Shown here one piece after another: positions 7,943 to 17,114 of a stretch of DNA of 64,000 nt. The DNA comes from Noviherbaspirillum malthae (GTDB taxonomy: Bacteria; Pseudomonadota; Gammaproteobacteria; Burkholderiales; Burkholderiaceae_D), in the NCBI RefSeq assembly GCF_015352985.1, contig NZ_JACYXF010000017.1, positions 1 to 64,000 of the forward strand, in the 5' to 3' direction. Positions within the stretch are counted from its first letter, which is position 1, and every line of letters starts with the position of its first letter. A program made the position numbers and the translations under genes. Below the pieces are notes generated by a model, which saw nothing but the letters and a program-made list of their open reading frames with translations, had not been told where the DNA came from and did not search any database.

Positions 7943-10201
7943 TTACAGGGGTAGCACTTTGGCCTTGATAGCCCTGGCTAGTAAGAAAACGACTGGGGGC
8001 ACTCGCTCGGCACTACTGCAAACCGTACTGATGACCGACTCCAAGTCCCTGTCGGCCAAACGAAGCGTGCCCATCGCGATCGCCAAGATAAACTCCGTCA
8101 GCGCCTCTCCTTCTTGTGCACTCGCCTTACGGATCATCTCCTCGATGTGGTCCGCCATGTCGGCACTATGTCTTTCCGTGTCAGTCGCAACATAGTTGAG
8201 CTCGCTGCCACGTGCCGCGCGCAGCAACGCGGCCTGGATAATTCCATCGTTGAAGCGTACGAAATTTCCCGGCGCGAGAATGCGATGTTGGTACTGGCTA
8301 CTGCGCAGCGTGTCGCCTTGCTCCATTAGCCGTAGATTATTGAGTAGTGCCGACACTACGACGAAGATGTCCGCTTGGCTGAGCGGTCGCCGACCGTCTT
8401 CCGTGGGAAGCAGCACGAAATTCGATCGGATGGCTAATGCCTGTTCACTGCAGTCCGGCCAGAACAGCGTGTTAACCATGCCGGTGGCCGTCACCTCATT
8501 CAAGTGCTTACGTCGCGCCAGCAGCTGTGGCGGCACTGTCTCGTCCAGCGTTTCCAGCCAGTCCAACAGGACCATGATGCAGTCGAGCTCGCGGTCCCAT
8601 GGACTGATATCACGATCTTCTGGCAGGAACAGCATGTGCAATGCGTGATGCGAGTATGTTCCGGCACCGCGGTCGCCGAATGTGATGTTGGTAATCATGC
8701 CTTTTGCCTGCGCCTCAGACTGGGCACGTACCAATGGAAACAGATAGGTCGCAGTTCCACCAGGAATCGTCGTACGCAGATCTCGGTTAATTCCCATCAT
8801 CTCATTCGGATCGTGGACACACGGCGTTGTGACAATTGCACATCCTTCGGATCGAGTCGCTGTTTCGAGCAGCTCGCTTCCCGACGTTAAGGCGGGTGCC
8901 GATTGCACATGTTTGGAAACAAAATCCGCAACCTCCTGCGCGAGCTCTTGAGCATAGGGATAGGTCGGATAAACGATGTGTGTCAAGTTTGCCGGTGCAT
9001 ACCGGCGCAACAAATGTTGCCAGGCCTGACGGAATGCCATAATCCCATCGGACGCATCGGGACTTTGGAATGCCGGAGCGAGATCAACCGAAATCTCTGC
9101 GGTTCGGTCGCCAATACGGCGGTAGACGCAAAAAACCCCTAGTCCGGCAAACAGTGAAATGATATCGCGCTGATGCTCTAATAAATGCCGCTTGGCAAGG
9201 AGGACGCTGTCGGTCTCGGGCAGAGCGGTGAGGAAAAGATCGCCACCAATCTGGACGGCAGCAGATCCCTTGCGACAGAACGGACATTGCGGCTCCGGCC
9301 AGCTCTCAAGTAGATCGAGCCCGTCCGGATTGTGGTCATGCTTACGGAGCTGACATACGGCCTCTTGGTCCTCCTGCTCTTGCGAGAGAAGATATAGCGT
9401 GCAGAGCCGACGGCGGTCCACGCCGCGGGTAAACGCTCGCCGTGCCAAGTTACCGGAGGTGCTGGCTGAAATGACAAACAGCGTATTGTCGACGTCCTCA
9501 AGGTCAGCGTCGGAAAGTCCCTCGTAAGACTGAAAAGAGTCGATTATAGGCATCGCTGGTCTCATACCCGTCTCGACTGCCACTTGGCATGCCGCATAGA
9601 TGAGCGACGCGATCGCGGATGTATCGACCAGAATGCGCCGTGCAGGCTGGCCAACAAATGGCAATAACCAATAGGCAAGGGTAAGAGTGTGCCGCGACTT
9701 GACAAGTGCGTTCGAGGCTCGGATGAAGCCGACGGAGTGGGCCTTCGATGTCTTGCTGTAATGGACGCCAGGAGGAGCGATCTGCATGCACTTTGACTCG
9801 ATAAAGATAGCTTGTGCCGTCATGGTCGTGGCGAGGCGCACCTCAGCAGCGATTTTCGCTTCATCCAGCTGCGCGCCAAGCGAATGAAACACTAGATGCT
9901 TGCTCTCGAGCACAATCCCAAAGCACAGATTTTGATGGGCGGCTGCGCCCCAAGCGGCCGCCAAACGGGTACGGAATGATGAGCCATGGGAAAGGGCTTC
10001 TTCAATGAAGGGGCCATGGCTATCCAAGCCAAACAGCACAACCTTGGCCGGTGCCGGGCGGACGCGGAGATGCCGGGCCAGGCTGCGAGCCAAGGCTTCG
10101 TGATCGCAAAAACCATTGTGGAGAACGATCGTTACTTGGCGATGGCCATGGGCTCCAGATTGATCAGGACAAAAATGTTCGTACAATGCCAGCGTTGACA
10201 T
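7943..10201 (-). CDS. 752-aa protein with possible PRTase-like segments, partner of the GHKL ATPase
   Basis: This large protein starts at an ATG whose last base is the first base of the upstream TGA (ATGA), preceded by a strong GGAGG, so it is translated by coupling to the GHKL ATPase gene. Residues about 145-203 read GVHYSKTSKAHSVGFIRASN followed by ILVDTSAIASLIYA, which recalls the K-H-S-x-x-(F/Y)-(I/F) loop and the following strand of orotate-phosphoribosyltransferase-like proteins. A later stretch (GCAIVTTPCVHDPNEMMGIN, then PGGTATYLFPLV) could be a second, degenerate copy. A single CPFC pair at about 306 may bind metal. The phosphoribosyltransferase call is inference from motif shape; the coupled pairing is seen directly. 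Function unknown. Confidence 0.6.
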   Translation of the reverse strand: MSTLALYEHFCPDQSGAHGHRQVTIVLHNGFCDHEALARSLARHLRVRPAPAKVVLFGLDSHGPFIEEALSHGSSFRTRLAAAWGAAAHQNLCFGIVLESKHLVFHSLGAQLDEAKIAAEVRLATTMTAQAIFIESKCMQIAPPGVHYSKTSKAHSVGFIRASNALVKSRHTLTLAYWLLPFVGQPARRILVDTSAIASLIYAACQVAVETGMRPAMPIIDSFQSYEGLSDADLEDVDNTLFVISASTSGNLARRAFTRGVDRRRLCTLYLLSQEQEDQEAVCQLRKHDHNPDGLDLLESWPEPQCPFCRKGSAAVQIGGDLFLTALPETDSVLLAKRHLLEHQRDIISLFAGLGVFCVYRRIGDRTAEISVDLAPAFQSPDASDGIMAFRQAWQHLLRRYAPANLTHIVYPTYPYAQELAQEVADFVSKHVQSAPALTSGSELLETATRSEGCAIVTTPCVHDPNEMMGINRDLRTTIPGGTATYLFPLVRAQSEAQAKGMITNITFGDRGAGTYSHHALHMLFLPEDRDISPWDRELDCIMVLLDWLETLDETVPPQLLARRKHLNEVTATGMVNTLFWPDCSEQALAIRSNFVLLPTEDGRRPLSQADIFVVVSALLNNLRLMEQGDTLRSSQYQHRILAPGNFVRFNDGIIQAALLRAARGSELNYVATDTERHSADMADHIEEMIRKASAQEGEALTEFILAIAMGTLRLADRDLESVISTVCSSAERVPPVVFLLARAIKAKVLPL

Positions 10202-11379
10202 CAGACCTCCACCGGCAACAGTACCGAGACAGCCGCGCCGCGCACATTCGCAAATGCGCTTGCCCGCGTTGAATAGCCTCTTTTCCAATCATGCAGGACC
10301 GGCGTAACGTCAGTGTCCTGCTGCTCTCGAAATACCTTGAATTCCCGATAGCCAGACAAGCGATTTGTGCGGATGCGCAAGAAGCCGTTCATCTTCCTGA
10401 GGGCGCGCAAGACATCGTTCAAGCCGAGGCCTCGATTTGGATTACTGGCCGTTGTATGCCCCGCCCGTAGACAGGCCAGCACGGCCTTGTACTCGATCTC
10501 GATATCTTCCTGAGGGTTGACCTCCCGCTGGAGCTTGCGACCAACGAAGCCGGGGCCACTGTCGAGCACTGAAAATTCGAGAATCCCGCAGAACCGCTTG
10601 TCTTTCGCTCCCCGCATGCCGCTTACCGAGCGTTCCTTTAACGCCTGCACATAGGCCATGTGGGGCTCCAGGGGCATATCGGGTGAGGCTGGCGCCGGCA
10701 CGTCCAAAGCATCTAAATCGTAGAAGCGTGCCAGCACCAATCGCACGGAGTCATCAATGCGTTCGTTGGTGGCGGTGAACAGAGCATGGTCCTGAGTATT
10801 CTTGATTAGCTCGTATAAGAGCGTAGTGAGCAATGAGGACTGGTCTGCTTGCAGAATGGCTCCTCGTAACTCATCCGAACGCATCACACTACTAATCAGC
10901 TTCGGCGCGAAAGTCTCAAAGTAATTGTCGGTACGAAGCGTCCCACGTGCGTCATACAATGGCCAAGGCAATCCTTTGCTGTATGCGTCGTCGCACATGA
11001 TGAAAGTTTGATCAGTAACCGCCAGATCCGGCCAGTTTTTGAGCTGCTGAAAATAGCTGTTGCGAATGTTTAGGAGAGCCTTCCTGTGCTCTGAATTGAA
11101 CCAGTCCCGCGTCCGCGCTAGAGTGATCAAGCCGAGCGGCGTGGAACTGATCGATTTGAACAATTCGGCCACCGTACCATGTTCTGGCAATGCAACCCGT
11201 CGTTCCAGCTCGGGCACCATGGTCAACCAGGTATTGAATGCCTGAGCCCGCGAGATATCCTCTAACGGAAAGGGGGACGATGTCAGGACGGAAGCGAGAT
11301 CAAGTTCACCGTCGACCCGATTGGTATAAAACCGCACAAGCGATTGTTCAATGTCAGCAACGCGGGTGGGCAATTTCAT
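10201..11379 (-). CDS. GHKL-fold ATPase (HATPase), 392 aa
   Basis: The Bergerat ATP-binding motifs are present: an N-box LLYELIKNTQDHA (E190, N194), a G1 box VLDSGPGF (D273, G275, G277) and a G2 box PNRGLGLNDV (about 315-323). There is no histidine-containing dimerisation domain, receiver or membrane segment, so it is not an ordinary sensor kinase. The N-terminal 180 residues are unrecognised. I take the ATG at 11379 because AAGG precedes it, and the longer frame upstream reads through a palindrome and AT-rich promoter-like DNA. Its stop overlaps the start of the 752-aa gene. Stand-alone GHKL ATPases paired with large partners recur in bacterial conflict loci. Confidence 0.75.
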   Translation of the reverse strand: MKLPTRVADIEQSLVRFYTNRVDGELDLASVLTSSPFPLEDISRAQAFNTWLTMVPELERRVALPEHGTVAELFKSISSTPLGLITLARTRDWFNSEHRKALLNIRNSYFQQLKNWPDLAVTDQTFIMCDDAYSKGLPWPLYDARGTLRTDNYFETFAPKLISSVMRSDELRGAILQADQSSLLTTLLYELIKNTQDHALFTATNERIDDSVRLVLARFYDLDALDVPAPASPDMPLEPHMAYVQALKERSVSGMRGAKDKRFCGILEFSVLDSGPGFVGRKLQREVNPQEDIEIEYKAVLACLRAGHTTASNPNRGLGLNDVLRALRKMNGFLRIRTNRLSGYREFKVFREQQDTDVTPVLHDWKRGYSTRASAFANVRGAAVSVLLPVEV

Positions 11380-11395
11380 GATGGGCCTTACATTC

Positions 11396-11413
11396 AATAT
11401 CGTATAGGATATT
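11396..11413. promoter_or_regulatory. Inverted repeat in the GHKL operon promoter
   Basis: AATATC-N6-GATATT is a perfect 6-bp inverted repeat centred about 25 bases upstream of the GHKL ATPase start. Its position fits an operator or a leader structure controlling the pair. No regulator gene is adjacent. Confidence 0.35.
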
Positions 11414-12021
11414 ACAAAATTGCATGTATAGCCTTTTGCAGGTGAAAACCCTGCGGGCGCTTTCGCTAGCCCAAGGGATCGAGCCCAAAGTACGACTATT
11501 TCGCAGTTGAAGGACTGTTTCGATAGTCGCGACGCGAACATTGAATAAATAGGCTATGCAGTCCGATGTGGCGATGATCTGGAGCGGCATTACTGCAGGT
11601 CTGTGCAAGTGTTCCTTTGCTGAAATTTGGTGCGTGAACATCAGCTTTTCGGGTTGAGCAGCGTACGTTAGGCAGCACGTCCGGCGCTTCGAAGTCGTAG
11701 TGCCGGTGACCGGAATGCAGCGTAGAGCCGCTGCTATTCCTTCCTTCGCCTATAAAGACTCGAAGACTGCTCCCGGCATCGTTGACTGACGCGCCCAGTT
11801 TTCGTCAAGGCAGCCATACTAAGCGGGCGGGCGCAAAGGACGTCACCGCATTTCGGGCGTACTCCACATACCAGAGTCAGCTAACCGCACGTCACTACAA
11901 TCGCTATCATCTTTAACTGGTTCAACGCAATCGATCGAGTGGACGTAGTCCACCTTGGAAATGCTGCCGCATGGGTATGCCTTTCCTGACACATGGATCT
12001 CTGGCTGAGAATAACAGTATC
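11414..12021. other. Intergenic stretch between divergent units, about 600 bp
   Basis: No supported gene. It separates the leftward GHKL operon from the rightward phospholipase-D-fold gene and should hold both promoters. Open frames here are short and arginine-rich. Confidence 0.5.
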
Positions 12022-12963
12022 ATGTCAATCTTTTTTACAACTTCATGGGCACGCATAATGTTCCTGGATTCAGGCAGAGCGATTGCGGAGAAGATTCAAG
12101 AGTTGATTGATGAAGAAGTTTATCAGCCGGTCAGGATGGCAGTGGCATTCTGGGGGGCCGGTGCCGATTACAAGCTGCGTGGACGATGCGAATTGATATG
12201 TGATCTGGATTCTGGTGCCTGCAATCCAGCGGTGATCCGCGCTCTTCTTCAGCGAGACAACTGTGTCGTACTGAAATTGGACGGATTGCATGCGAAGGTA
12301 GTGATCGGCTCTACCGGCGCCGTCGTGTCGTCTGCGAACATGTCCACAAACGGACTGGGAGCGGAAGGCGCGGACGCCAGCGGAACCATTGAAGCAGGCT
12401 ATTTTGTTTCGGAGAAAGAGTCGCAGTATGAGCGGATTGTTTCTTGGTTCAAGAGCGTTTGGGAAAAGGCGAGCGAGATCACGGAATCCGACCTTGCCAA
12501 GGCACAGCAGAAATGGGACTTCCGCAATCGCGAGATGCCCGTGGCGGGTACGCCGGAGCCGCAGAGTGAAAGTGAACCTTACCACATCAATCCTTTCACC
12601 TTGCTTGAGGAACGGATCGATCCTGCGGACCGTCTTCGAGCGGTTAAGCCAATGGTATTCAATCAGCTCAGGGATGCGCTCCCGCATGTCGACCATCGCC
12701 GGCAAGGGAAAATCGCAACTTGGGCGTGTCACCTGCTCCTTAACCAAGCAGGCATTGTGTTAGACCATTCATCTGGAAATGGGGAAGGGCAAGGACCTGC
12801 TACCGACCATTGGATTGTTGGGCGGTTTGGGACGGACAAGAAAGATGATACGGTTGAAAACGTTCAGCGATTCTTAGAAGTTATGACCCGGGATACCGAA
12901 TTCTCGAAAGACATACGGCGCGCGGCGAGACAAGTTCTGGTATCAAAACCTTGGTTGGATTGA
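12022..12963 (+). CDS. Phospholipase D-fold protein, 313 aa
   Basis: The sequence LDGLHAKVVIGSTGAVVSS followed by ANMSTNGL gives the H-x-K-x(n)-S-x-N signature of the phospholipase D superfamily (H90, K92, N106 from the chosen start). It is preceded by a strand with CELICDLDSG typical of this fold. Only one HKD-like motif is visible, so a dimer would be needed for a complete active site. The C-terminal 150 residues are helical and unrecognised, with a proline-rich linker (AGTPEPQSESEP). Bacterial members of this size are often nucleases; restriction or anti-phage activity is plausible but unproven. Alternative starts are 11971 and 12058. Confidence 0.65.
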   Translation: MSIFFTTSWARIMFLDSGRAIAEKIQELIDEEVYQPVRMAVAFWGAGADYKLRGRCELICDLDSGACNPAVIRALLQRDNCVVLKLDGLHAKVVIGSTGAVVSSANMSTNGLGAEGADASGTIEAGYFVSEKESQYERIVSWFKSVWEKASEITESDLAKAQQKWDFRNREMPVAGTPEPQSESEPYHINPFTLLEERIDPADRLRAVKPMVFNQLRDALPHVDHRRQGKIATWACHLLLNQAGIVLDHSSGNGEGQGPATDHWIVGRFGTDKKDDTVENVQRFLEVMTRDTEFSKDIRRAARQVLVSKPWLD

Positions 12964-13589
12964 CCCCATGTAAGCCGTAACGCTATATGTTCAGGGACAT
13001 GTAGCTGTTTATCTGTGCAAGGTGTGACTTGATCTGAAAGGATGTGTCAGATTGCAAACGTCCGAGTTCAACCGATACTGTTGAAAAACTCCCATGCAAT
13101 ATCTAATGGTTCTTACTGAGTTCAAACTGAGTCATTGAACGCATGCCATGCTTTTACCGCGCTGGCCTTAGCGAACATTAACCTGCCGCGTCATTCCTCG
13201 AAGCCACAGGTGCACCCGTAATGGGCAAATGCGGGCGGAACACGCCCGGGCGAGAGCAAGCACGTAAGAACGATGAAAAACGGACTGAACATGTTGATTC
13301 GTGGATTGGCCTCGGTCAATTCCCCTTAAATCCGAAAATCGATGGCTTGTTCCGCTTATCCCTAAGTAGTATTGCTTGGCCTACTTTCCCGTGTCAGCAT
13401 CCAGAGTGACACGTTACACAGTTATTTGTATATAGGGGTTGTTATTGACCGCAAGCCTTGGCGGACAAGGCTTTGATACGATTCAGTACATGGTTTTATC
13501 AATCAGTGTTCCGGTTTATCAGTCAGACCGTGACGTATAAATCTAGTTAGGCTCGTGAATCTCTTTATCGAAAAATGGAGGGAATTGCC
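12964..13589. other. Intergenic stretch, about 620 bp
   Basis: A 62-codon forward frame at 13221-13409 is present but has weak start context and an unconvincing composition, so it is not called. I see no repeats or strong terminator. Confidence 0.4.
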
Positions 13590-14093
13590 ATGGACTTTGC
13601 AAACAATGCCTTTTATGACAAGGGGATCTCCAAGGCAAGAGAGGGCATGAGCATGATTCGTCCATACGAGATTCAGAAAGATGTTGTCATTTATCGGTAC
13701 TATGATTCAACCCGTGCAGGCTCTCCACAAGGAGGAACACACGGCCCATGGTGGATCGAGTTCGAGTATTTTCAGCAAATCAAACACTTCGCGGCACGCA
13801 ATGGCCACGCGCATAGTTATGCCGCTCGCCTTTTTGCAGCGATTCTTTACGAGTGGAGTGAGGTCGATGCATTTGTAGCGTGCCGAGTTAGGGTGCCTTT
13901 GAAAGCTTGGAAAGGACGAGGTAAGCAAGTTGAACAAGATTCTGATCCTGCGAAACGCGACGCTCGGGATCTTCCGCGAATGACTCCAATGCAGGGTGTA
14001 TTAGAAATCTATCAGTTGTGCATTCCTGGGCTTGGCGGCTCGCAGTCCATTTCGGCATCAGCACTCGAGATCGTTAGTGACGGCGCGCTTTGA
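13590..14093 (+). CDS. Hypothetical protein, 167 aa
   Basis: It starts at an ATG with GGAGG nine bases upstream, giving MDFANNAFYDKGISKAREGM. The core (YYDSTRAGSPQGGTHGPWWI, then EYFQQIKHFAARNGHAHSYA) is well ordered and aromatic, and the C-terminus (MTPMQGVLEIYQLCIPGLGG) is helical. No signal peptide, no membrane segment, no named family. It lies on the opposite strand to kfrA and converges with it. The good ribosome-binding site and composition support a real gene. Confidence 0.6.
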   Translation: MDFANNAFYDKGISKAREGMSMIRPYEIQKDVVIYRYYDSTRAGSPQGGTHGPWWIEFEYFQQIKHFAARNGHAHSYAARLFAAILYEWSEVDAFVACRVRVPLKAWKGRGKQVEQDSDPAKRDARDLPRMTPMQGVLEIYQLCIPGLGGSQSISASALEIVSDGAL

Positions 14094-14140
14094 CTAAGGT
14101 CCCTGCCTGACTCCTGTGATGTGCTGGCAGCCGATCTGCA

Positions 14141-15199
14141 TTACCTTTCGGCTCTGTCCTGATCCAGCATCGCTTGCTTTGCAGCCTGTAATTGCTGTTC
14201 CAGTATCGTGCGTTCCTGAATCCAGCCTAGCTTCTCCTGACCAAGTGCGTCGATCTGCACCAGCGCATTGCGAAGCTGGTCCGCCCTGATGGCGGCTTCA
14301 CGCGCATGTGACGCTTCGGTCAGACGAGCTTCCAGTACCGCCTGCTCCAATTGCTGGACCTTGGAAGATGCATCGTTCCGGGCCTGTCTACTTTCGTCCA
14401 GTTGCTCGACTAAGCGATCCCGGGCGAACTGTATCGTCTGGAGTTCCTGACGGAGCGAGCCGAACTCATCCTGCAGACCGCCATGCTTACTGGCCAGAGA
14501 GGACAGGGCCGAGTCGCGTTGCGTCAGAGTCGCCTGTAATCCTGCAATCTCCCTATTTGCCGATATCAGATCATGTTCGTGCCGCGCAATGCGCTGCTCG
14601 TAATTGCGTCTTTCGGCCTCACGCTGCGCGGCTGTCGCCTCCTGGTAGTGCGCGAACTGTTCGCGCGTTTGCGACAACTGGACTGTCAACGTCGCAATCT
14701 CAGTTGCCCGGTCTGTCAATCTTTGCTGCAAGCCGGCTTGCTCCGCCTGCAAGGCGGCCATGGCGACGTTCTGCGCATGAAATCGCTCCTGCAATTCCGC
14801 CAGTGCCTGTTTTGTATTCACCAGTTCTTCTTGCACGACGAGGTTCTCTGCCAGCGCCTTGTCCTTATCGGCCTGCAGCTGCTTGGCTTGGACTTGCAAT
14901 GCCTGTATGGCCTGACTGTGCTTCTGCTCGAGAGCTTCCCGCTGTTGCGAAAACTCGGCCTGCATATGCTCATGCAGGCCTCGCACGGCGCTGAGCAATG
15001 GACTAGGCAAGGCGGCTTCGGCGACGGCGGTGTCCTCCTGTTCAGCTCGCCAGCGTTTGACGAACGGCGCGATCGTGCTTTTACTGCCGGTGCCGCCCAG
15101 CGCTTCGCGGACACTGTCGACGGTCGGGCTTTTGCCGGCGGCGATGAGCTGGGCCGCCGCGCGGGCGACATCGGAATATTGAATGCCGGTTCGTGCCAT
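14141..15199 (-). CDS. kfrA: KfrA-like DNA-binding coiled-coil protein
   Basis: The first 60 residues (GIQYSDVARAAAQLIAAGKS, then VREALGGTGSKSTI) match the N-terminal DNA-binding domain of KfrA, a plasmid-encoded autoregulator. The next 280 residues are an almost uninterrupted coiled coil rich in Q, E, A and L. KfrA proteins bind their own promoter and are linked to plasmid stability through long alpha-helical tails. The ATG at 15199 has AAGGA eight bases upstream. A perfect 19-bp palindrome lies 21-39 bases upstream of the start, between this gene and the divergent recombinase, and is the obvious operator. Length (352 aa) is normal for the family. It argues for a plasmid origin of this segment. 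Confidence 0.85.
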   Translation of the reverse strand: MARTGIQYSDVARAAAQLIAAGKSPTVDSVREALGGTGSKSTIAPFVKRWRAEQEDTAVAEAALPSPLLSAVRGLHEHMQAEFSQQREALEQKHSQAIQALQVQAKQLQADKDKALAENLVVQEELVNTKQALAELQERFHAQNVAMAALQAEQAGLQQRLTDRATEIATLTVQLSQTREQFAHYQEATAAQREAERRNYEQRIARHEHDLISANREIAGLQATLTQRDSALSSLASKHGGLQDEFGSLRQELQTIQFARDRLVEQLDESRQARNDASSKVQQLEQAVLEARLTEASHAREAAIRADQLRNALVQIDALGQEKLGWIQERTILEQQLQAAKQAMLDQDRAER

Positions 15200-15219
15200 G
15201 GCCAAGTTCCTTTGCGTTG

Positions 15220-15238
15220 TATTACGTTAAACGTAATA
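15220..15238. promoter_or_regulatory. Perfect 19-bp palindrome, likely KfrA operator
   Basis: TATTACGTTAAACGTAATA has 9-bp arms around a single central A. It lies 21 bases upstream of the kfrA start, between kfrA and the divergent recombinase gene. Autoregulation through a palindromic operator is established for KfrA of IncP plasmids; that this particular palindrome is the site is inferred from its position and perfection. Confidence 0.6.
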
Positions 15239-15370
15239 GTACATTAAATAACGCCGCGGCGTACCGTCGATTCCTGTTAAATTAGGCTGTGATAAATGGG
15301 TTTATCGCGACCTAACACGCCTTTGAAGGTGCTATGCTCTGTATTGACCGGTACGAATTCCCGAAAAAGC

Positions 15371-16393
15371 ATGAAAGCAGCGCTTTACTCCATCTCCCAA
15401 CTGCCTGAACACCCGAACGAAGACGGTAGCGGCCCACCCACATTGCGTACCGCTGGTACATCATTGAATGCGGAACTGACGCATCAGCACCAGCAGTTGC
15501 TCGCGGCAGCGACCTCCGACAATACCCGTCGCGCGTACCGATCGAGCGTCAGTCATTTCCTGGCGTGGGGTGGCAGACTGCCCTGCGACGAAACGATGAT
15601 CATTCGGTATTTATTGGCCTATGCCGAGTCGCTCAACCCGCGCACGTTGGCATTGCGACTGACCGCGCTCTCCCAGTGGCATCTTCACCAAGGTTTTCCG
15701 AATCCGGCTGCGACGCCGACCGTGCGCAAAACCCTATCCGGCATCCTGCGGACTTACGGCAAACCCAAGGCCAAAGCCAAGGCTTTGCCAATTGAAGACC
15801 TGGAATTGATTGTTTCAGCGCTGGCGGGTCAGCCGACGCTAAGTGCGACAAGAGATAGCGCTCTGCTACAAATCGGCTTTTTTGGTGGCTTCCGCCGCAG
15901 CGAACTGGTGCAACTCACGGTGGAAAACTTGGTCTGGGATCGCGAAGGCCTAGTCATTACCTTGCCACGGTCGAAGACCGATCAGGAAGGGCACGGGATG
16001 GTTAAGGCAATTCCCTATGGGGATGAAACGTTTTGTCCAGTAACAGCACTCAAGGCATGGCTGCAGGCGGCCGGGATCGAATCCGGACCACTGTTCCGCC
16101 CGATCAACAAGGCAGGCCTCATTAGTGCCGTTGCGCTGCATCCGGCAAGCGTCAACGACATTCTCGAACGCGGCGCCAAGCTCGCCAAACTCGACTACGT
16201 GCCGATGCTGTCGAGTCACAGTCTTCGCCGCGGCATGGCGACCAGTGCCTATCGGGCCGGCGCGACCCCAAGGGACATCAAGCGCCAAGGCGGGTGGCGC
16301 CACGATGGAACTGTGCAGGGCTATATCGAAGAGGCTGGCCAGTTCGAGGAGAATGCGGCAGCAGCACTACTTCGCCGAAAGCGAAAGAAATAG
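15371..16393 (+). CDS. Tyrosine recombinase (phage-integrase family)
   Basis: The catalytic residues are all visible: Arg in FGGFRRSEL, Lys in RSKTDQEG, H-x-x-R in SSHSLRRGMA, Trp in GGWRHDGTV and the nucleophilic Tyr in VQGYIEEAG. The N-terminal SAM-like core-binding domain is present (TSDNTRRAYRSSVSHFLAWG). About 340 aa from the ATG at 15371; the longer upstream frame has poor composition. It faces away from kfrA across the palindromic operator. Recombinases of this type on plasmids resolve multimers or move cassettes. No attachment site was identified. It appears intact. Confidence 0.85.
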   Translation: MKAALYSISQLPEHPNEDGSGPPTLRTAGTSLNAELTHQHQQLLAAATSDNTRRAYRSSVSHFLAWGGRLPCDETMIIRYLLAYAESLNPRTLALRLTALSQWHLHQGFPNPAATPTVRKTLSGILRTYGKPKAKAKALPIEDLELIVSALAGQPTLSATRDSALLQIGFFGGFRRSELVQLTVENLVWDREGLVITLPRSKTDQEGHGMVKAIPYGDETFCPVTALKAWLQAAGIESGPLFRPINKAGLISAVALHPASVNDILERGAKLAKLDYVPMLSSHSLRRGMATSAYRAGATPRDIKRQGGWRHDGTVQGYIEEAGQFEENAAAALLRRKRKK

Positions 16394-16466
16394 CTGGCTT
16401 GTCAAGTCTAAAAAGCGCAAGTCCGAAATCTACTGTTTGGTTGCTTCTTCGCTAGCGGACATACAA

Positions 16467-16607
16467 TTAGGGATCAACGCCGCTGGACGCCCAAATGCCC
16501 CGTATTACGTTATGGTCGAACGTCACCATGCCGGTGTCTTTGTCACGTCGCATCTTCAGGTCGGCATAGTCCACGTCTTGGGGGATTGTAATGTTGAGCT
16601 CCGTCAC
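16467..16607 (-). CDS. Small protein, 46 aa, second gene of a coupled pair
   Basis: A GTG at 16607-16605 overlaps the TGA of the preceding gene (GTGA). The product (TELNITIPQDVDYADLKMRR, then TGMVTFDHNVIRGIWASSG) is a compact acidic protein with a pattern D-V-D-x-A-x-L-x-x-x-R-D-x-x-T-G that I associate with small plasmid and phage proteins of unknown role. An ATG five codons upstream is an alternative start. The overlap and composition support it despite its size. Confidence 0.5.
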   Translation of the reverse strand: MTELNITIPQDVDYADLKMRRDKDTGMVTFDHNVIRGIWASSGVDP

Positions 16608-17029
16608 TTGTCTGCCCACCATTGCTCGACCGCTTCCACCAGGGCGACTTGCTCGACGTAGGAAAGTGCCTGGAGCTTCTTGAGCAGGGCGGGGCCATCG
16701 ACCTCCCATTTCTCATCCAGTTGATCGAGCCCGATGCTGTCTGAAATCCCGTGCCATACCGCCTGGATCATCGCGGCCGGTTCGTGGCTGGTGCCATTCA
16801 GGGAGTCGCGCACCAGATTCCATTCGGCTTCGGAAAACCTTGGCCCGATGTCGATGCTTTTCATGATCTGCGCATATCGATCGCCAATCTGATTGATGCG
16901 ATGTGACAAGCCCGTGATTTCGGCGTCCTTGCCGATCGCCTCTTCGAGCTCAGGCCCGATATAGATGCTCTTCTTGTTTGCCATAGAGGAAATTGTGGCC
17001 GTGACGCCACCTTGAGGGGTGTCTTGCAT
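16604..17029 (-). CDS. Hypothetical plasmid-type protein with a ribbon-helix-helix-like segment, 141 aa
   Basis: Start at 17029 is supported by AAGGAG six bases upstream. After a short lead, the segment KSIYIGPELEEAIGKDAEIT, then GLSHRINQIGDRYAQIM, resembles a strand followed by two helices as in ribbon-helix-helix proteins. The rest is helical (LLKKLQALSYVEQVALVEAV). The stop overlaps the following 46-aa gene. The pair lies beside the recombinase and kfrA, so a plasmid maintenance role is plausible but not shown. Confidence 0.55.
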   Translation of the reverse strand: MQDTPQGGVTATISSMANKKSIYIGPELEEAIGKDAEITGLSHRINQIGDRYAQIMKSIDIGPRFSEAEWNLVRDSLNGTSHEPAAMIQAVWHGISDSIGLDQLDEKWEVDGPALLKKLQALSYVEQVALVEAVEQWWADK

Positions 17030-17114
17030 GACTTTCTCCTTGCATACCGTGCCGGTTGGCCGGTTTCTTAGGTTAAAGGGGTGTTGCGCCTATCAGTATA
17101 GGCGCGCATCGACA

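Noticed and set aside
13221-13409. 62-codon forward frame in the gap before 13590
   Set aside because: Weak start context and unconvincing composition.
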